Of a DNA stretch of 26,729 nucleotides, positions 1-8,340 are shown one piece after another. Under the pieces are notes generated by a model, which did no database searches, had not been told where the DNA came from, and saw only the letters and a program-made list of their open reading frames with translations. How positions within the stretch are numbered: position 1 is the first letter of the stretch; each line of letters opens with the position of its first letter. The stretch is from Paramacrobiotus richtersi (lineage: Eukaryota; Tardigrada; Eutardigrada; Parachela; Macrobiotidae): the NCBI GenBank assembly GCA_034698045.1, contig JAQGAU010000522.1:1-26729 (forward strand), in the 5' to 3' direction. The translations under genes and the position numbers were made by a program.

Positions 1-115
1 TAATGGCGACAGACACACGGACACCACGAAATACTGTTTCGCTGAGTATAGAGGACCTTCGCTTCGCTTCGGTCGATAAATGTTGCACATATTATGATGG
101 TTTTATTGTACATAT
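1..115 (-). pseudogene. Downstream part of the split minus-strand secreted-protein exon
   Basis: If the LTR element at 116-3737 and one ATAT copy are ignored, the minus-strand frame that starts at 3955 passes into this segment in phase. It stays open for about 38 codons to the window edge and encodes several Cys (a WCPCVC cluster near position 15) and an N-K-T sequon. The seen facts are the open frame and the target duplication; that this is the rest of the same gene is inference. An intron could also begin here, for example at the AAG-GT near 57-61 on the minus strand. The product is not recognised. Confidence 0.5.
112..115. repeat. Target site duplication ATAT, left copy
   Basis: ATAT directly precedes the TG of the 5' LTR and matches the ATAT at 3738-3741 directly after the 3' LTR. 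A 4-bp duplication is usual for Gypsy-like LTR elements. The sequence is low in complexity, so the match alone is weak, but it agrees with the LTR ends, the primer site and the polypurine tract. Confidence 0.7.
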
Positions 116-557
116 TGTAGCGGTAGTAATCCTTCTGATTGGTAACAGCTCAGCTGGAAATGTTTAGATCAACCTTCTCATGACTAATGCATCTAGATTG
201 AGATGAACCTGGTAACTTTTGAGAACTAACTTCAGTCTTGGCTATCCCCAGTGTCTGTAATCTGGTTCTTGCTTAGCGTGCTAATAAACGTGCTGCCCGC
301 AACCTGCGGATGTCGTGCTTCCCGTGTTCTACGTGTACCAGATCTACAACGTGTGTAGCCACTTCATTGCGGTTATCGTGCCGAATGTACTCCTACGACG
401 TGTGCCAGACTCAACCTGTGTTACGCACTTCCGCTCGTTATGAGAACTGACCATCGATCACATAAGAACAGCCGTAATTCAGAATCACCACCATCTTTCT
501 AAATCGTGGTAAGGCGAATAGCCACTCCACTAGGGATAGTGAAAAGCTATCACTTTA
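116..557 (+). repeat. 5' LTR (442 bp)
   Basis: Starts TGTAGCGG and ends CACTTTA, followed at once by the TGG of the primer site. It shares its first 151 bp and last 67 bp with the 3' LTR. Between these it has 223 bp (about 267-490) missing from the 3' LTR, including an AATAAA at 283-288 that is the likely poly(A) signal. This copy is therefore the better guess for the complete LTR. Confidence 0.9.
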
Positions 558-575
558 TGGCGCTCCTGGGTCTGA
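558..575 (+). other. Primer binding site candidate
   Basis: TGGCGCTCCTGGG lies directly after the 5' LTR. A TGG start is what a tRNA 3' CCA end would pair with. The tRNA identity was not assigned. Confidence 0.65.
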
Positions 576-1047
576 AAATATAGACGATCTTTCCATCTGC
601 TACTGATCCAGTCCCTCCATCCTGCCATTGCACTGTTACAACCTATCATTACATCAGATAGAACAACTACTACCAGTTCCGGTCAAGCAAAACCGACCTC
701 ACGCTGAACTGGTGAGTTAATGCAATAGTAATTTCAATTACCGAACAGCTTTACTTCATACAGCGGGTGTAGACTGAACAATTTACATATTGCTTGGTTC
801 AGGCCCAAACTATCTCGATCATCATTTTCGGTGTTAACATCTTGTTATATTACAGTGAAAGAGTATACAGTATACTAATATATCTGTACGATCCGGTCAC
901 CACCGCGCCGTAACCGGCTAGTTACACAATACAACAGCAGCCAGCAGGCACTTTCAGAAAGAATATTAACTCCAGTGCGTTGGCGCCGACACATCGCGCG
1001 TTCCATTTCACTAACTTCTTTTTATAGAACGTGACTTATCAGTGAAA
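576..1047 (+). other. Leader region of the LTR element
   Basis: This untranslated stretch between the primer site and the first ORF shows no credible coding frame or repeat. In such elements the leader holds packaging and dimerisation signals; none could be identified by eye. Confidence 0.4.
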
Positions 1048-2070
1048 ATGGCGTATGTTATCAAAGCAGAGCTACAAAAAATTGCCAGACATCCGGACAT
1101 TCCATTCAACTGTTCAGACAAAAAATCACAGTTAGTCGATGCTCTCGCTGCATACTTTCATGACAACGACGTAAAAAGTGCTCGAGTTAGACAGACATTG
1201 GTATCTCTGGCGCTACAACAGGCAGACAAACCAAGCGGAAGCGGTGAAGCTGAATCATCAGTCCGCGAGAATGCGGAACAGAATACCAGTGCAGTCCATA
1301 CGCTGCTGTCTGAGGCAGGCTCATGCAGGAATACAGATTACGGTTCCACACATGCGTGCGCCTTGTCTAAAGCACATGTGTATAAAGCGACACCCATTTT
1401 GCAGGATGACCAGTTTGATACACAGTTGAAACATAAACCAGCCGCTCTAAGCAACAGAGAGTTGTTTCACCTTGCCCAGTACCTAAACGCTGAAGGAGAC
1501 CTGCGCTCTATTTCAGGCAGAAAAGAGGGCCTGATAGATTACATCTCCAATCGTTCAGCCTGTGAGCATCTCACGCTGGATGCAGTCAGAGAAATCATCC
1601 AGACCAAAACGCCGGTCAGCGCATGCCCACATGGGATACACCATTTGACAGCTGAAAGTTCCACTCATAAATGTACCTCAGACGGGAAACAGTATCCTAA
1701 GGAAGACAAACCGCTCATATTCCCGAATAAGCGTGCCGTGTATGAATATGTGTACCATACACTGCTCACTTACGAGCACAGACAACTGGCCGGTCAGTTA
1801 CTTGCTGCCGCGCTACTAGCAGAAGAGAACAGACAAGCAGAAGAGAACAGACAGGCCGATCACAATATAGCATGCAGCCCAGCTCAGCGCGCAGTGACCA
1901 CCAGATCCTTGCCGGACAGTTCAAACCAAAGTGCACAGGCAAATCATATGCAGCTTATGCAGGGAGATTATGTGAAGATTATGCCGGGAGATGTGTCGAT
2001 CGAGATTGGTAAACCAATACCAGAAGCTGAATATGCCCGAATACGCGCAACTATACCGGCATGGGTGTAA
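1048..2070 (+). CDS. Gag-like protein of the LTR element (340 aa)
   Basis: This is the only long frame in the 5' half of the element. The start was set at the ATG at 1048, which opens the frame in a good context (GAAAATGG). Residues about 2-40 and 132-165 each look like a short helix-turn-helix with a basic G/D-x-K-x-x-L-[IV]-D segment, recalling SAP-type nucleic-acid-binding helices; this is a resemblance only. The middle is low in complexity and rich in polar residues. A perfect 18-bp tandem duplication (1819-1836, 1837-1854) doubles an AEENRQ hexapeptide. The frame ends with TAA at 2068-2070, and the same frame reopens without another stop into the zinc-knuckle ORF at 2122. Position and composition point to a structural Gag polyprotein; no capsid homology was proven. 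Confidence 0.65.
   Translation: MAYVIKAELQKIARHPDIPFNCSDKKSQLVDALAAYFHDNDVKSARVRQTLVSLALQQADKPSGSGEAESSVRENAEQNTSAVHTLLSEAGSCRNTDYGSTHACALSKAHVYKATPILQDDQFDTQLKHKPAALSNRELFHLAQYLNAEGDLRSISGRKEGLIDYISNRSACEHLTLDAVREIIQTKTPVSACPHGIHHLTAESSTHKCTSDGKQYPKEDKPLIFPNKRAVYEYVYHTLLTYEHRQLAGQLLAAALLAEENRQAEENRQADHNIACSPAQRAVTTRSLPDSSNQSAQANHMQLMQGDYVKIMPGDVSIEIGKPIPEAEYARIRATIPAWV
1819..1854 (+). repeat. 18-bp tandem duplication inside the Gag-like ORF
   Basis: Two adjacent 18-bp copies with a single difference in the last base encode a repeated AEENRQ. The length is a multiple of three, so the frame is kept. Confidence 0.85.
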
Positions 2071-2121
2071 AATTGCACCGTAGACTGGGAAAACGAAAAC
2101 GACACCAAGCATACAAGTAAT

Positions 2122-2682
2122 ATGCAAAAGTGCAATGTCAAACGCGAGCAAACCTCACAGCTGGACAACAGTAGCCCCTACACTTCGAGCGAAAACAATC
2201 GCACAGAAAATAATTTCAGAAGTAAGGAAACAAATTGTCAAAGATGCAGTAACGAAAACCGTCACAAACGAAACTACCGGTATCGTAACTTCAATACTTG
2301 GGCAAGCCGTCAAAGAATACCTCGGAGTCAGATCGATTTCGATAGCTACAGACTCTCAAACGGAAAAATATTTTGCCCATGTTGTCTTGATTTCACCCAC
2401 TCCTTCAGTGAATGCGGAAAAGTTAGCCGACATAACATCAAGTTTATAAAGCGCATATGCCCAATGGAAACTTTAAAATGCGTGCAACAGGTTTATGAGA
2501 ATTATATAAATCGTCGCTTACAGCAAGACGGAGAGCAGTTTCGTAGAACTGCAGAAGGCAAGCGATTACGCCCGTACTATTCTGGCATACGATACGGTAA
2601 ACGATACCGGCCTCCACCATCACGAAAGTGTTCATGGAGCAGTTCACGAGAAGATCACGACATCTCGTACGACGGATATTAA
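2122..2682 (+). CDS. Zinc-knuckle (nucleocapsid-like) ORF of the LTR element (186 aa)
   Basis: The frame is the same as that of the Gag-like ORF and is separated from it by one TAA and 51 open bases. Residues 85-98 (2374-2415) form a perfect C-X2-C-X4-H-X4-C zinc knuckle, the RNA-binding motif of retroviral and LTR-retrotransposon nucleocapsid. The rest is strongly basic, with many Arg and Asn in the first 70 residues and an Arg/Tyr/Pro/Ser-rich tail, as expected for a nucleic-acid-binding tail of Gag. It may be the C-terminal part of one Gag expressed by stop read-through, a separately translated ORF, or the result of a recent nonsense mutation. The zinc knuckle is seen directly; its role is inferred from the family. 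Confidence 0.65.
   Translation: MQKCNVKREQTSQLDNSSPYTSSENNRTENNFRSKETNCQRCSNENRHKRNYRYRNFNTWASRQRIPRSQIDFDSYRLSNGKIFCPCCLDFTHSFSECGKVSRHNIKFIKRICPMETLKCVQQVYENYINRRLQQDGEQFRRTAEGKRLRPYYSGIRYGKRYRPPPSRKCSWSSSREDHDISYDGY
2135..2449 (+). CDS. ORF overlapping the zinc-knuckle ORF in the +1 frame (104 aa)
   Basis: It begins at an ATG 13 bases downstream of the ATG of the zinc-knuckle ORF and lies wholly inside that ORF in another frame. Its composition is protein-like: an N-terminal Ser/Thr-rich part, an amphipathic Lys/Val/Ile region at about residues 20-60, and no low-complexity runs. No family was recognised. It could be a genuine overlapping reading frame of the element or a chance open frame over a purine-rich stretch. 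Confidence 0.3.
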   Translation: MSNASKPHSWTTVAPTLRAKTIAQKIISEVRKQIVKDAVTKTVTNETTGIVTSILGQAVKEYLGVRSISIATDSQTEKYFAHVVLISPTPSVNAEKLADITSSL

Positions 2683-3508
2683 AATCACACTACACGCTCA
2701 GTTAAAAAACCGCGAATATTACGAATAAAACATACAGTGACTTACTAACCGAACAATATTTTACATCGAGAATATTATCGTGCGTACATTAAACCGCACG
2801 CACAGTACCGTACCGAGATATGACCACTATATGACCGAAACTATATACGAACTACGACCAAGAACATTATGGTACGTACAGTATATTACATTATCCTATA
2901 TTATACGGGGATAAATATTACGACTGACTCAAATTAAATTATGGAGACGAAACAGTATGGTGAGCATAATGATGCTTATAGTAACGGGGCATAACGATGC
3001 CAACAGGAACAAAGCATAACTATGCTAATAGTACCGAAATGTTACAGTATCCGGATGGGCGATATTACCCACGTCCACCAAAACAGCACGAAGTCTTTAT
3101 GTGCACAGCACGCAAAAACGAAACATACATGGAGCACTAACTACATCTACAGAGATCGGACCGATGTTGGACATGACCCTGGCATTCATACTGCCATACC
3201 ACCGCCCGACGCCCTGTGGACGTAATGCAAACCGTACCAGGATCGCACATACACTGGCTGTGCATCATCACCGGACGGCCGAAACATACACATTGGTCAA
3301 CAATACCAGCCGTGCCGCATTAACACCGTACCAACCATACCAATTAAGCCGTTACCACATCGGGCAGATCGAAAAAGGGTCAACCAGACACCACACACAC
3401 ACGGATGAGCAAGGATCAACATTCTAGTATTCTCTCTAGTTTGCATTGATGTTTTCATTTCCGGTTCGCTAGCTATGTCTTGATAAGACAGGTATGTCTT
3501 ATCGCTAC
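2683..3508 (+). other. Non-coding 3' interior of the LTR element
   Basis: No pol-like frame is present. Short open frames (3022-3225, 3101-3427) overlap one another and have biased, threonine/histidine-rich composition, so they are not called. The stretch holds the 25-bp hairpin repeats and is rich in TAC/GTA dyads. Confidence 0.5.
2963..3037 (+). repeat. Three 25-bp tandem repeats, each with a hairpin
   Basis: The 14-base palindromic cores at 2963-2976, 2988-3001 and 3013-3026 follow RGCATAAYKATGCY and are spaced exactly 25 bases apart. The first and third repeats also share ATAGTA after the core. Compensated stem bases (AGC..GCT versus GGC..GCC) keep pairing intact between copies. Confidence 0.75.
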
Positions 3509-3517
3509 GGTGGGGGA
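3509..3517 (+). other. Polypurine tract
   Basis: GGTGGGGGA lies directly against the TG of the 3' LTR, the position of the plus-strand primer in LTR elements. Confidence 0.8.
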
Positions 3518-3737
3518 TGTAGCGGTAGTAATCCTTCTGATTGGTAACAGCTCAACTGGAAATGTTTAGACCAACCTTCTCATGACTAATGCATCTAGAT
3601 TGAGATGAACCTGGTAACTTTTGAGAACTAACTTCAGTCTTGGCTATCCCCAGTGTCTGTAATCTGGTCGCCATCTTTCTAAATTGTGGTAAGGCGAATA
3701 GCCACTCCACTAGGGATAGTGAAAAGCTATCACTTTA
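3518..3737 (+). repeat. 3' LTR (220 bp, internally deleted)
   Basis: It matches both ends of the 5' LTR but joins them at about 3668-3671, lacking 223 bp that include the AATAAA. By eye it differs from the 5' LTR at three bases in the shared part. Confidence 0.9.
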
Positions 3738-3741
3738 ATAT
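3738..3741. repeat. Target site duplication ATAT, right copy
   Basis: ATAT directly after the 3' LTR equals the bases before the 5' LTR (112-115). Confidence 0.7.
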
Positions 3742-3955
3742 TGTACCACCGCTTACCCAAGCTTTGATCAATAGCATATGGAATAAAAACTGTTCCCTCA
3801 ACTTTGTAATACAGTGGTTTGGAGATTTGCAGCGGACAGGCGGGATTCCGTGACGTACTGCAGCCAACTATGTCATCTTGGTAGAGGTCTTGACCACTAA
3901 CTGTTATCACTGGGATAAAGTGCAAGAACAGCGACAAAAAGAGCGTTAAGAACAT
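3742..3955 (-). pseudogene. Secreted-protein first exon, interrupted by the LTR insertion
   Basis: The minus-strand frame starts at an ATG at 3953-3955. Residues 1-21 form a strong signal peptide (hydrophobic Leu/Phe/Ile core ending in VTVSG), followed by a mature segment with two Cys near residues 32 and 40 and mixed hydrophobic/basic residues up to the LTR. A TATA box lies about 75 bp upstream. The frame enters the LTR at 3737 and stops there after about 10 foreign codons. Removing the insertion reconnects the frame to 1-115. The family was not recognised and it is not a member of the tandem array. A secreted product is well supported; the function is unknown, and the allele here is probably null or truncated. 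Confidence 0.65.
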
Positions 3956-4026
3956 TCTTGATATCCCATAGTAAAACAGATATCGGGCAGGAATGCGAAG
4001 CGGAACTGCTGTGTGTGAATGTTAGG

Positions 4027-4034
4027 TTTTTATA
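4027..4034 (-). promoter_or_regulatory. TATA box of the minus-strand secreted-protein gene
   Basis: TATAAAAA on the minus strand lies about 72 bases before the ATG at 3955, leaving room for a start of transcription near 4000 and a 5' leader of about 45 bases. The spacing is that of a typical animal core promoter. Confidence 0.6.
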
Positions 4035-4039
4035 CATGC

Positions 4040-4677
4040 AACAGGCAGTTTGACGCGACCGTTCAGCAAAGCACTTCCACGGCTTTATACTTTCATTACA
4101 AAGCTGATAATTTGACCTGGAGGCACTGGGAACCGGTATTTCAGTCCTTTGTGTATGTGTTTATAGCGCGCCGAATGGTGTGCAGCTATTAACAGGTACG
4201 TTTGATGTTGTGCATTTGTACTTACGTTTGACAGAAGGACCTCCAAGCGTGCCACAGGTTATGCCCACCGGAAAAATCTGCGTGCCAGAGCGTTATTTGT
4301 GCAGACTTCATGCATCTATGCAGACGTTGTGTACTTTCTTCAGATCTTGTGAAGGAAAGTTTCCTTCATAAAATTAAGATACCGTGCCAACATTTTTACC
4401 ACCATAAAATATTTTGTAACAACGAGTTGGCCGGAGTGCGAAAGCACATCGTTTTAGACATCACCAACTAGCTCCAAAAATGACATGATTGCAGCTAACT
4501 GCGATCAGTGCAAGCGTCGTTAGTAACTTGTCTTCTTTCACCTTCGAGATTAAAATCATATTAATTTCCGGTCGCGATAACGCAACAAACAACGCTCGAT
4601 TGCTTCTAACCAGTGTTAACGCCCACCGACTAGGTTGAAAACTCCAGGCATCCAGAATTACTGTTGTAAGCGGCTCT
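4040..4677. other. Intergenic: 5' flank of gene A
   Basis: No supported gene. From about 4390 the sequence resembles the flanks of the other array genes, for example the stretches near 9020-9090, 12450-12500, 14340-14420 and 24400-24480, showing that the duplicated unit includes several hundred bases of 5' flank. Confidence 0.5.
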
Positions 4678-4735
4678 GATCTAGCAGATAGCAGTTCAAC
4701 CGTTAACCGTAAGATGACATCTCTGATACGAAGCA
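4678..4735 (+). promoter_or_regulatory. Conserved upstream block of gene A
   Basis: A diverged copy of the shared block GCAGATATCGG...GATGACATNTCTGATANGAAG; it ends about 150 bases before the ATG of gene A. Cross-paralogue conservation suggests a promoter role; not proven. Confidence 0.4.
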
Positions 4736-4885
4736 ACTGCTTGTAAGGCTGCGTGGTAAATCCACTCGGACCACTCCCACAAACACCGCGATGTTAAACA
4801 ACGTAGCACTTGATGCAGCTGTGTTGTCGGTTTGTTGGCAAAACAGAATTTAAGACAGTTCAGAAATAAGACTATAATAATTATA

Positions 4886-6622
4886 ATGCGGATAAGATGG
4901 ATCATCATCCTGTTAAGCGTCAGCGGAGATGTTGATACAATGGAAAACCAGGGCACTTCAGATACGGGCTGTGAGTCAGCCATCGATAGCCTAAAAGCAG
5001 AACCAATAGCACATTACATTGTCCGGCTTTTGTCTGCTTTCCCAAGTCTCGGGGACCTACTGTGTATGCCTGCATATTCACCGAATACAACCCAGTCAGA
5101 CGAAGGCGACTTCCCTGCGGATCAAACGAACGCAACTCTCGTTGATGCATTCGGTATCCCCGCGGATCAGCCGAATTCAACCGTCCACCGTCGCGAAGCT
5201 ATGGATGAGTTCTGTCTGTAAGAGTTTCTTTTAATTCTAGTTTATCAGTTCTGTAGAGCGCAGTCGTTCCCATGCGTAATCTAACATACCAACGTTAACG
5301 TCAATGACCAACAATATACTAGCATATGTAACTCCCACTACAGAGAATTGCTTTAGCTTTACTCAGGTCAAATCGGAGGCTTCGCGTAAATCATACCGTA
5401 GCCACTGCTTCGGTAGAGACAGCAATCACACAGTGATTATGGAAGTGGAAAAGATAGACCTACATTGTTCTTCTGTTCTCTTGTCTGCATAATAACCAGT
5501 TGTAACTTGTAACCTGACGAAAAGCTTGCGATGGTGCCCTTGGGGGCCCTCGAAATCCTGATTACCATCCTGTTTGCTTTGATGCTTTACCTTTAAATGC
5601 ACATACTGTAAACATGGCCATGAAGCTGCCGACGATTTCGCACATATGCTTGGGCAATTTTAAAATGAATTTCAGAACTTGAAAATGCTTTTCCGAATGG
5701 CGTAGCATAATTTTCAATTGAAACTGGCTCAGAATCACCATCAGATTTTTTCTATTTTTTCTAATAGTTACAGTAATTTTTTATTTTGTCACTGTTACGT
5801 TAAGACTTTTTCGAAAAATTACGTGAATGCATGGAACACAAGGTACCATAGTCAGATGAGGAGACGGGCGATCATAGTCATGCGCATTTTTTGATATGAT
5901 GTATTGCACAAACACAATGAGTGGAAATAGATTTTCAAGGTGGCATCGCTGTTTAACTTTCTGGCAACATCACCCAACACCAAGTTGTAACTGTGTATCA
6001 GGTAAACAGGACACCAGTACATGTACCTCTCTTCTGTTTGCAGTAACGTGAACAAAACTGCACAAACTGTAGCAAAGGTTGTTGTCCACTGCTCACGCGC
6101 TTCTGGAGAATGTGCGCCTGGCGCGCTATGGGAGCTGATTCCAGTCACGCCTGACGTCCTCTTGGCGGTGGCAGAGTTATGTACAACTAGTAAAGCAGTG
6201 GACTACCTGGACATGTTGGGACACTGCCATACCAGAATTGTTCGCCACCCTTCCTTCGGTCCTGCGATGCACGCGAAAGAGGAACTCACAGATAGCGAGG
6301 AAAATCCGAAGATTGCTTGTTTTATTGCATATGGCCGCAAATTTGTTTGCCGGTAATGCGCGATATTTGTGTTTCGATACTAGCGTTCGTTTATTCTTGA
6401 TTGTACTTTTATGTATGAAGGTATATACAGCTGATCGTGCCGGAACTGAACCAGCGCAGCGGAAACAACATTATCGAGGCGTGTGGACAACAAGCCCACA
6501 ACTTAGCGCTGGACTTCCAGAATGATGCAATGCGTGCTCTACGCTGCTCCGAATTTGGTGATTTTGTAAGAGCGTTTGATTGGCTGAGTGTCAACTATCG
6601 CGCTGGTGAAAGCCCGCCTTAA
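4886..6622 (+). CDS. Array gene A (alpha): secreted 10-Cys protein, 280 aa
   Basis: Exons: 4886-5217, 6044-6352, 6421-6622; introns of 826 and 68 bp, both phase 2, GT-AG. The ATG at 4886 was chosen over an upstream in-frame ATG (4832) because all paralogues start there. A signal peptide (core WIIILLSVSG) is followed by a mature protein with the ten family cysteines plus one extra in exon 1 (LLCMP). The exon-1 loop is the longest of the array because a PADQ-N-[AS]-T unit is doubled. Sequons include N-K-T at the start of exon 2. Exon 2 has the family signatures TPDVL and GRKFVCR; exon 3 has PELNQRSG and LRCSEFGDF. The frame is open throughout, so the gene looks functional. Intron 1 is about four times longer than in most paralogues. 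Family not recognised. Confidence 0.85.
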
Positions 6623-7080
6623 CAGGAATGAACGCAGCCTCAATGAAGGCGCTAAATCTGAGCGCAAATCTTTACGGTGGATTCCAGATTCTCTAATGTC
6701 TCTAAATTGAGTAAGCCATTCTTGGGAGAATGAAGAACACCAACTGTATACCTCAGCAACGTTCGAAATATCTATGGCATAATAATTTTGTGATAAACGA
6801 GTGGAAACGAATGATAAACGAATGCAAAAAAGATTGAAATTTTGAATCTAATTAATATCGCTTTGTTCATGTGCACTTGCAGCCTCCGGTCTACTGCGAG
6901 AACCCTCAGTGTCGCTAATAATGCTTCTGTATGAGATCAAAATGATATTACTTGATTAATTTACTTCCCAAGTAGCGAGAATGAAGTACTGCAAGCAAGC
7001 TAAAGCAACCCTGAGACGACCTCCCAGTGCTGAGCATCGAGCAATCCAGGCTTCTTTGACTTCTGTTTTGTGAGCGGGTG
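6623..7080. other. Intergenic A-B
   Basis: No gene seen. The right part is alignable by eye to other 5' flanks of the array (TCCAGGCTTCT and TTGTGAGCGGG near 7045-7080). Confidence 0.45.
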
Positions 7081-7142
7081 CAACATGGCCGATATCGTTT
7101 TCTGCAATCAGCAGCTGTAAGATGAAATATCTGATATGAGCT
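7081..7142 (+). promoter_or_regulatory. Conserved upstream block of gene B
   Basis: Contains GCCGATATCG and GATGAAATATCTGATATGAG; it ends about 150 bases before the ATG at 7293, the same distance as in A, E and J. Confidence 0.45.
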
Positions 7143-7292
7143 CGGCAGTTAGGCTTGTATGGAGAATCCAGTTCCACAAGTACGGTATATTATCCGACTA
7201 CACGTACCACCTGACGGCAGTGTATTGTCAGTCTGTTAGCAAACCGGCAGTTTTAACAGACTCAAATTTTCTAGAAACAAAGCGTTAATAAA

Positions 7293-8340
7293 ATGTCGAG
7301 CAGAGTATGGTTTATCCTCCTGTTAAGTGTCAGCGGATATGTTCAAACAATGGCAAACCAGAATAGTACAGATGCTGACTGTGCGACGGCCGTCGATAGC
7401 TTAAGACCAGAAACAACTGCCGACTACATTGATCGCCTTTTTTCCGCTTTTCCAAGTCTTGCAGCAGCAATCGGTATGCGGGTACGTTCACTGAATCCAC
7501 TCACCGCAGCCGAGCGTGGTTTTCCTGCGGATCATGACAACGCAACCGTTGCAGCTGCATTCGATATTCTGAGTCCTCGAGAAGCAATGGATGAGTTCTG
7601 CCTGTGAGATTTCATTTTGAAATTAATTTGTCCGTTGTATAGATTGTTACTGGTACCCAGACCTCGTAATATCTGATAGTCTGATGGAAAACGGTAACGT
7701 TTATTGTACTTCGATGAGCATATGGTCGTATGTAAACACACCACAATTCGGATTCTTCTGTTTTACAGTAACGTAAACAAAACTGCCCAAGCAGTAGCGA
7801 AGGTTGTTGAACGCTGCTCAAACGCTTCTCGAGAATGTCCGTCTGGGTTCTGGAGAATGATACCTTTCACGCCTGACGTTCTGTGGGCGGTGGCGGAATT
7901 ATGTACAAGCAGTAGAGCCGTGGACTACCTGAATACTCTGGGGCACTGTCATGCCAAAATTGTTCGACAGCCTTCTTTCGGTCTTCGGTTTCATGCGGAC
8001 CAGGAACTCACAGACAGCGAAGAAAATCCAAAGATTGCTTGTTTTCTTTCCTATGGGCGCAAATTTGTTTGCCGGTAATATTTGTGTGTTCGATGTCAGA
8101 CTTCCATTTATTCTTGATTGTACTTTTTGTGTCTGTAGGTATATGCAGATGATCTTGCCGGAACTCAACCAGCGTAGCGGAAACAACATTCTGGAGACAT
8201 GTGGGCAACAAGCAGACAAGCTGGCGCTAGAATTCCAGCAGGATGCTATGCGGGTTCTACGTTGCTCCGAATTTGGTGATTTTGTTAGAACGTTTGATTG
8301 GCTGAGTGTCAACTATCGAGCTAATGGAAGCGCGCATTAA
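7293..8340 (+). CDS. Array gene B (alpha): secreted 10-Cys protein, 272 aa
   Basis: Exons: 7293-7603, 7769-8074, 8139-8340; introns of 165 and 64 bp, phase 2. The donor of exon 1 is GTGAGA rather than the GTAAG of most paralogues. A signal peptide with an ILLLSVSGY core is followed by C-A-T-A-V-D, a loop with one PADHDNAT sequon unit, and REAMDEFC. Exon 2 carries six Cys with FTPDVLWAVAELC and GRKFVCR; exon 3 carries CGQQA and LRCSEFGDF. All ten cysteines are present and no stop or frameshift was found. It is closest to A, E and J. No poly(A) signal of the AATAAA type was seen close by. Secretion is well supported; the function is unknown. Confidence 0.87.

Larger units (their letters stand above)
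116..3737 (+). mobile_element. Non-autonomous LTR retrotransposon, about 3.6 kb
   Basis: The element has near-identical LTRs (116-557 and 3518-3737), a primer-binding-site-like TGGCGCTCC directly after the 5' LTR, a GGTGGGGGA polypurine tract directly before the 3' LTR, and ATAT duplications outside. The interior holds a Gag-like ORF (1048-2070) and a CCHC zinc-knuckle ORF (2122-2682). No protease, reverse transcriptase, RNase H or integrase was seen, so it would depend on enzymes supplied elsewhere. The TGTAGCGG start and 4-bp duplication suggest Gypsy-like relatives, but without pol the clade cannot be assigned. About three substitutions over about 218 aligned LTR bases, counted by eye, indicate a fairly young insertion. 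It interrupts a minus-strand host gene. Confidence 0.9.

Noticed and set aside
3022..3427. Overlapping small frames near the 3' end of the LTR element
   Set aside because: Biased composition, mutual overlap and no pol motifs; taken as chance frames.
4180..4371. 63-codon frame before gene A
   Set aside because: Short, no paralogue in other spacers, no context.
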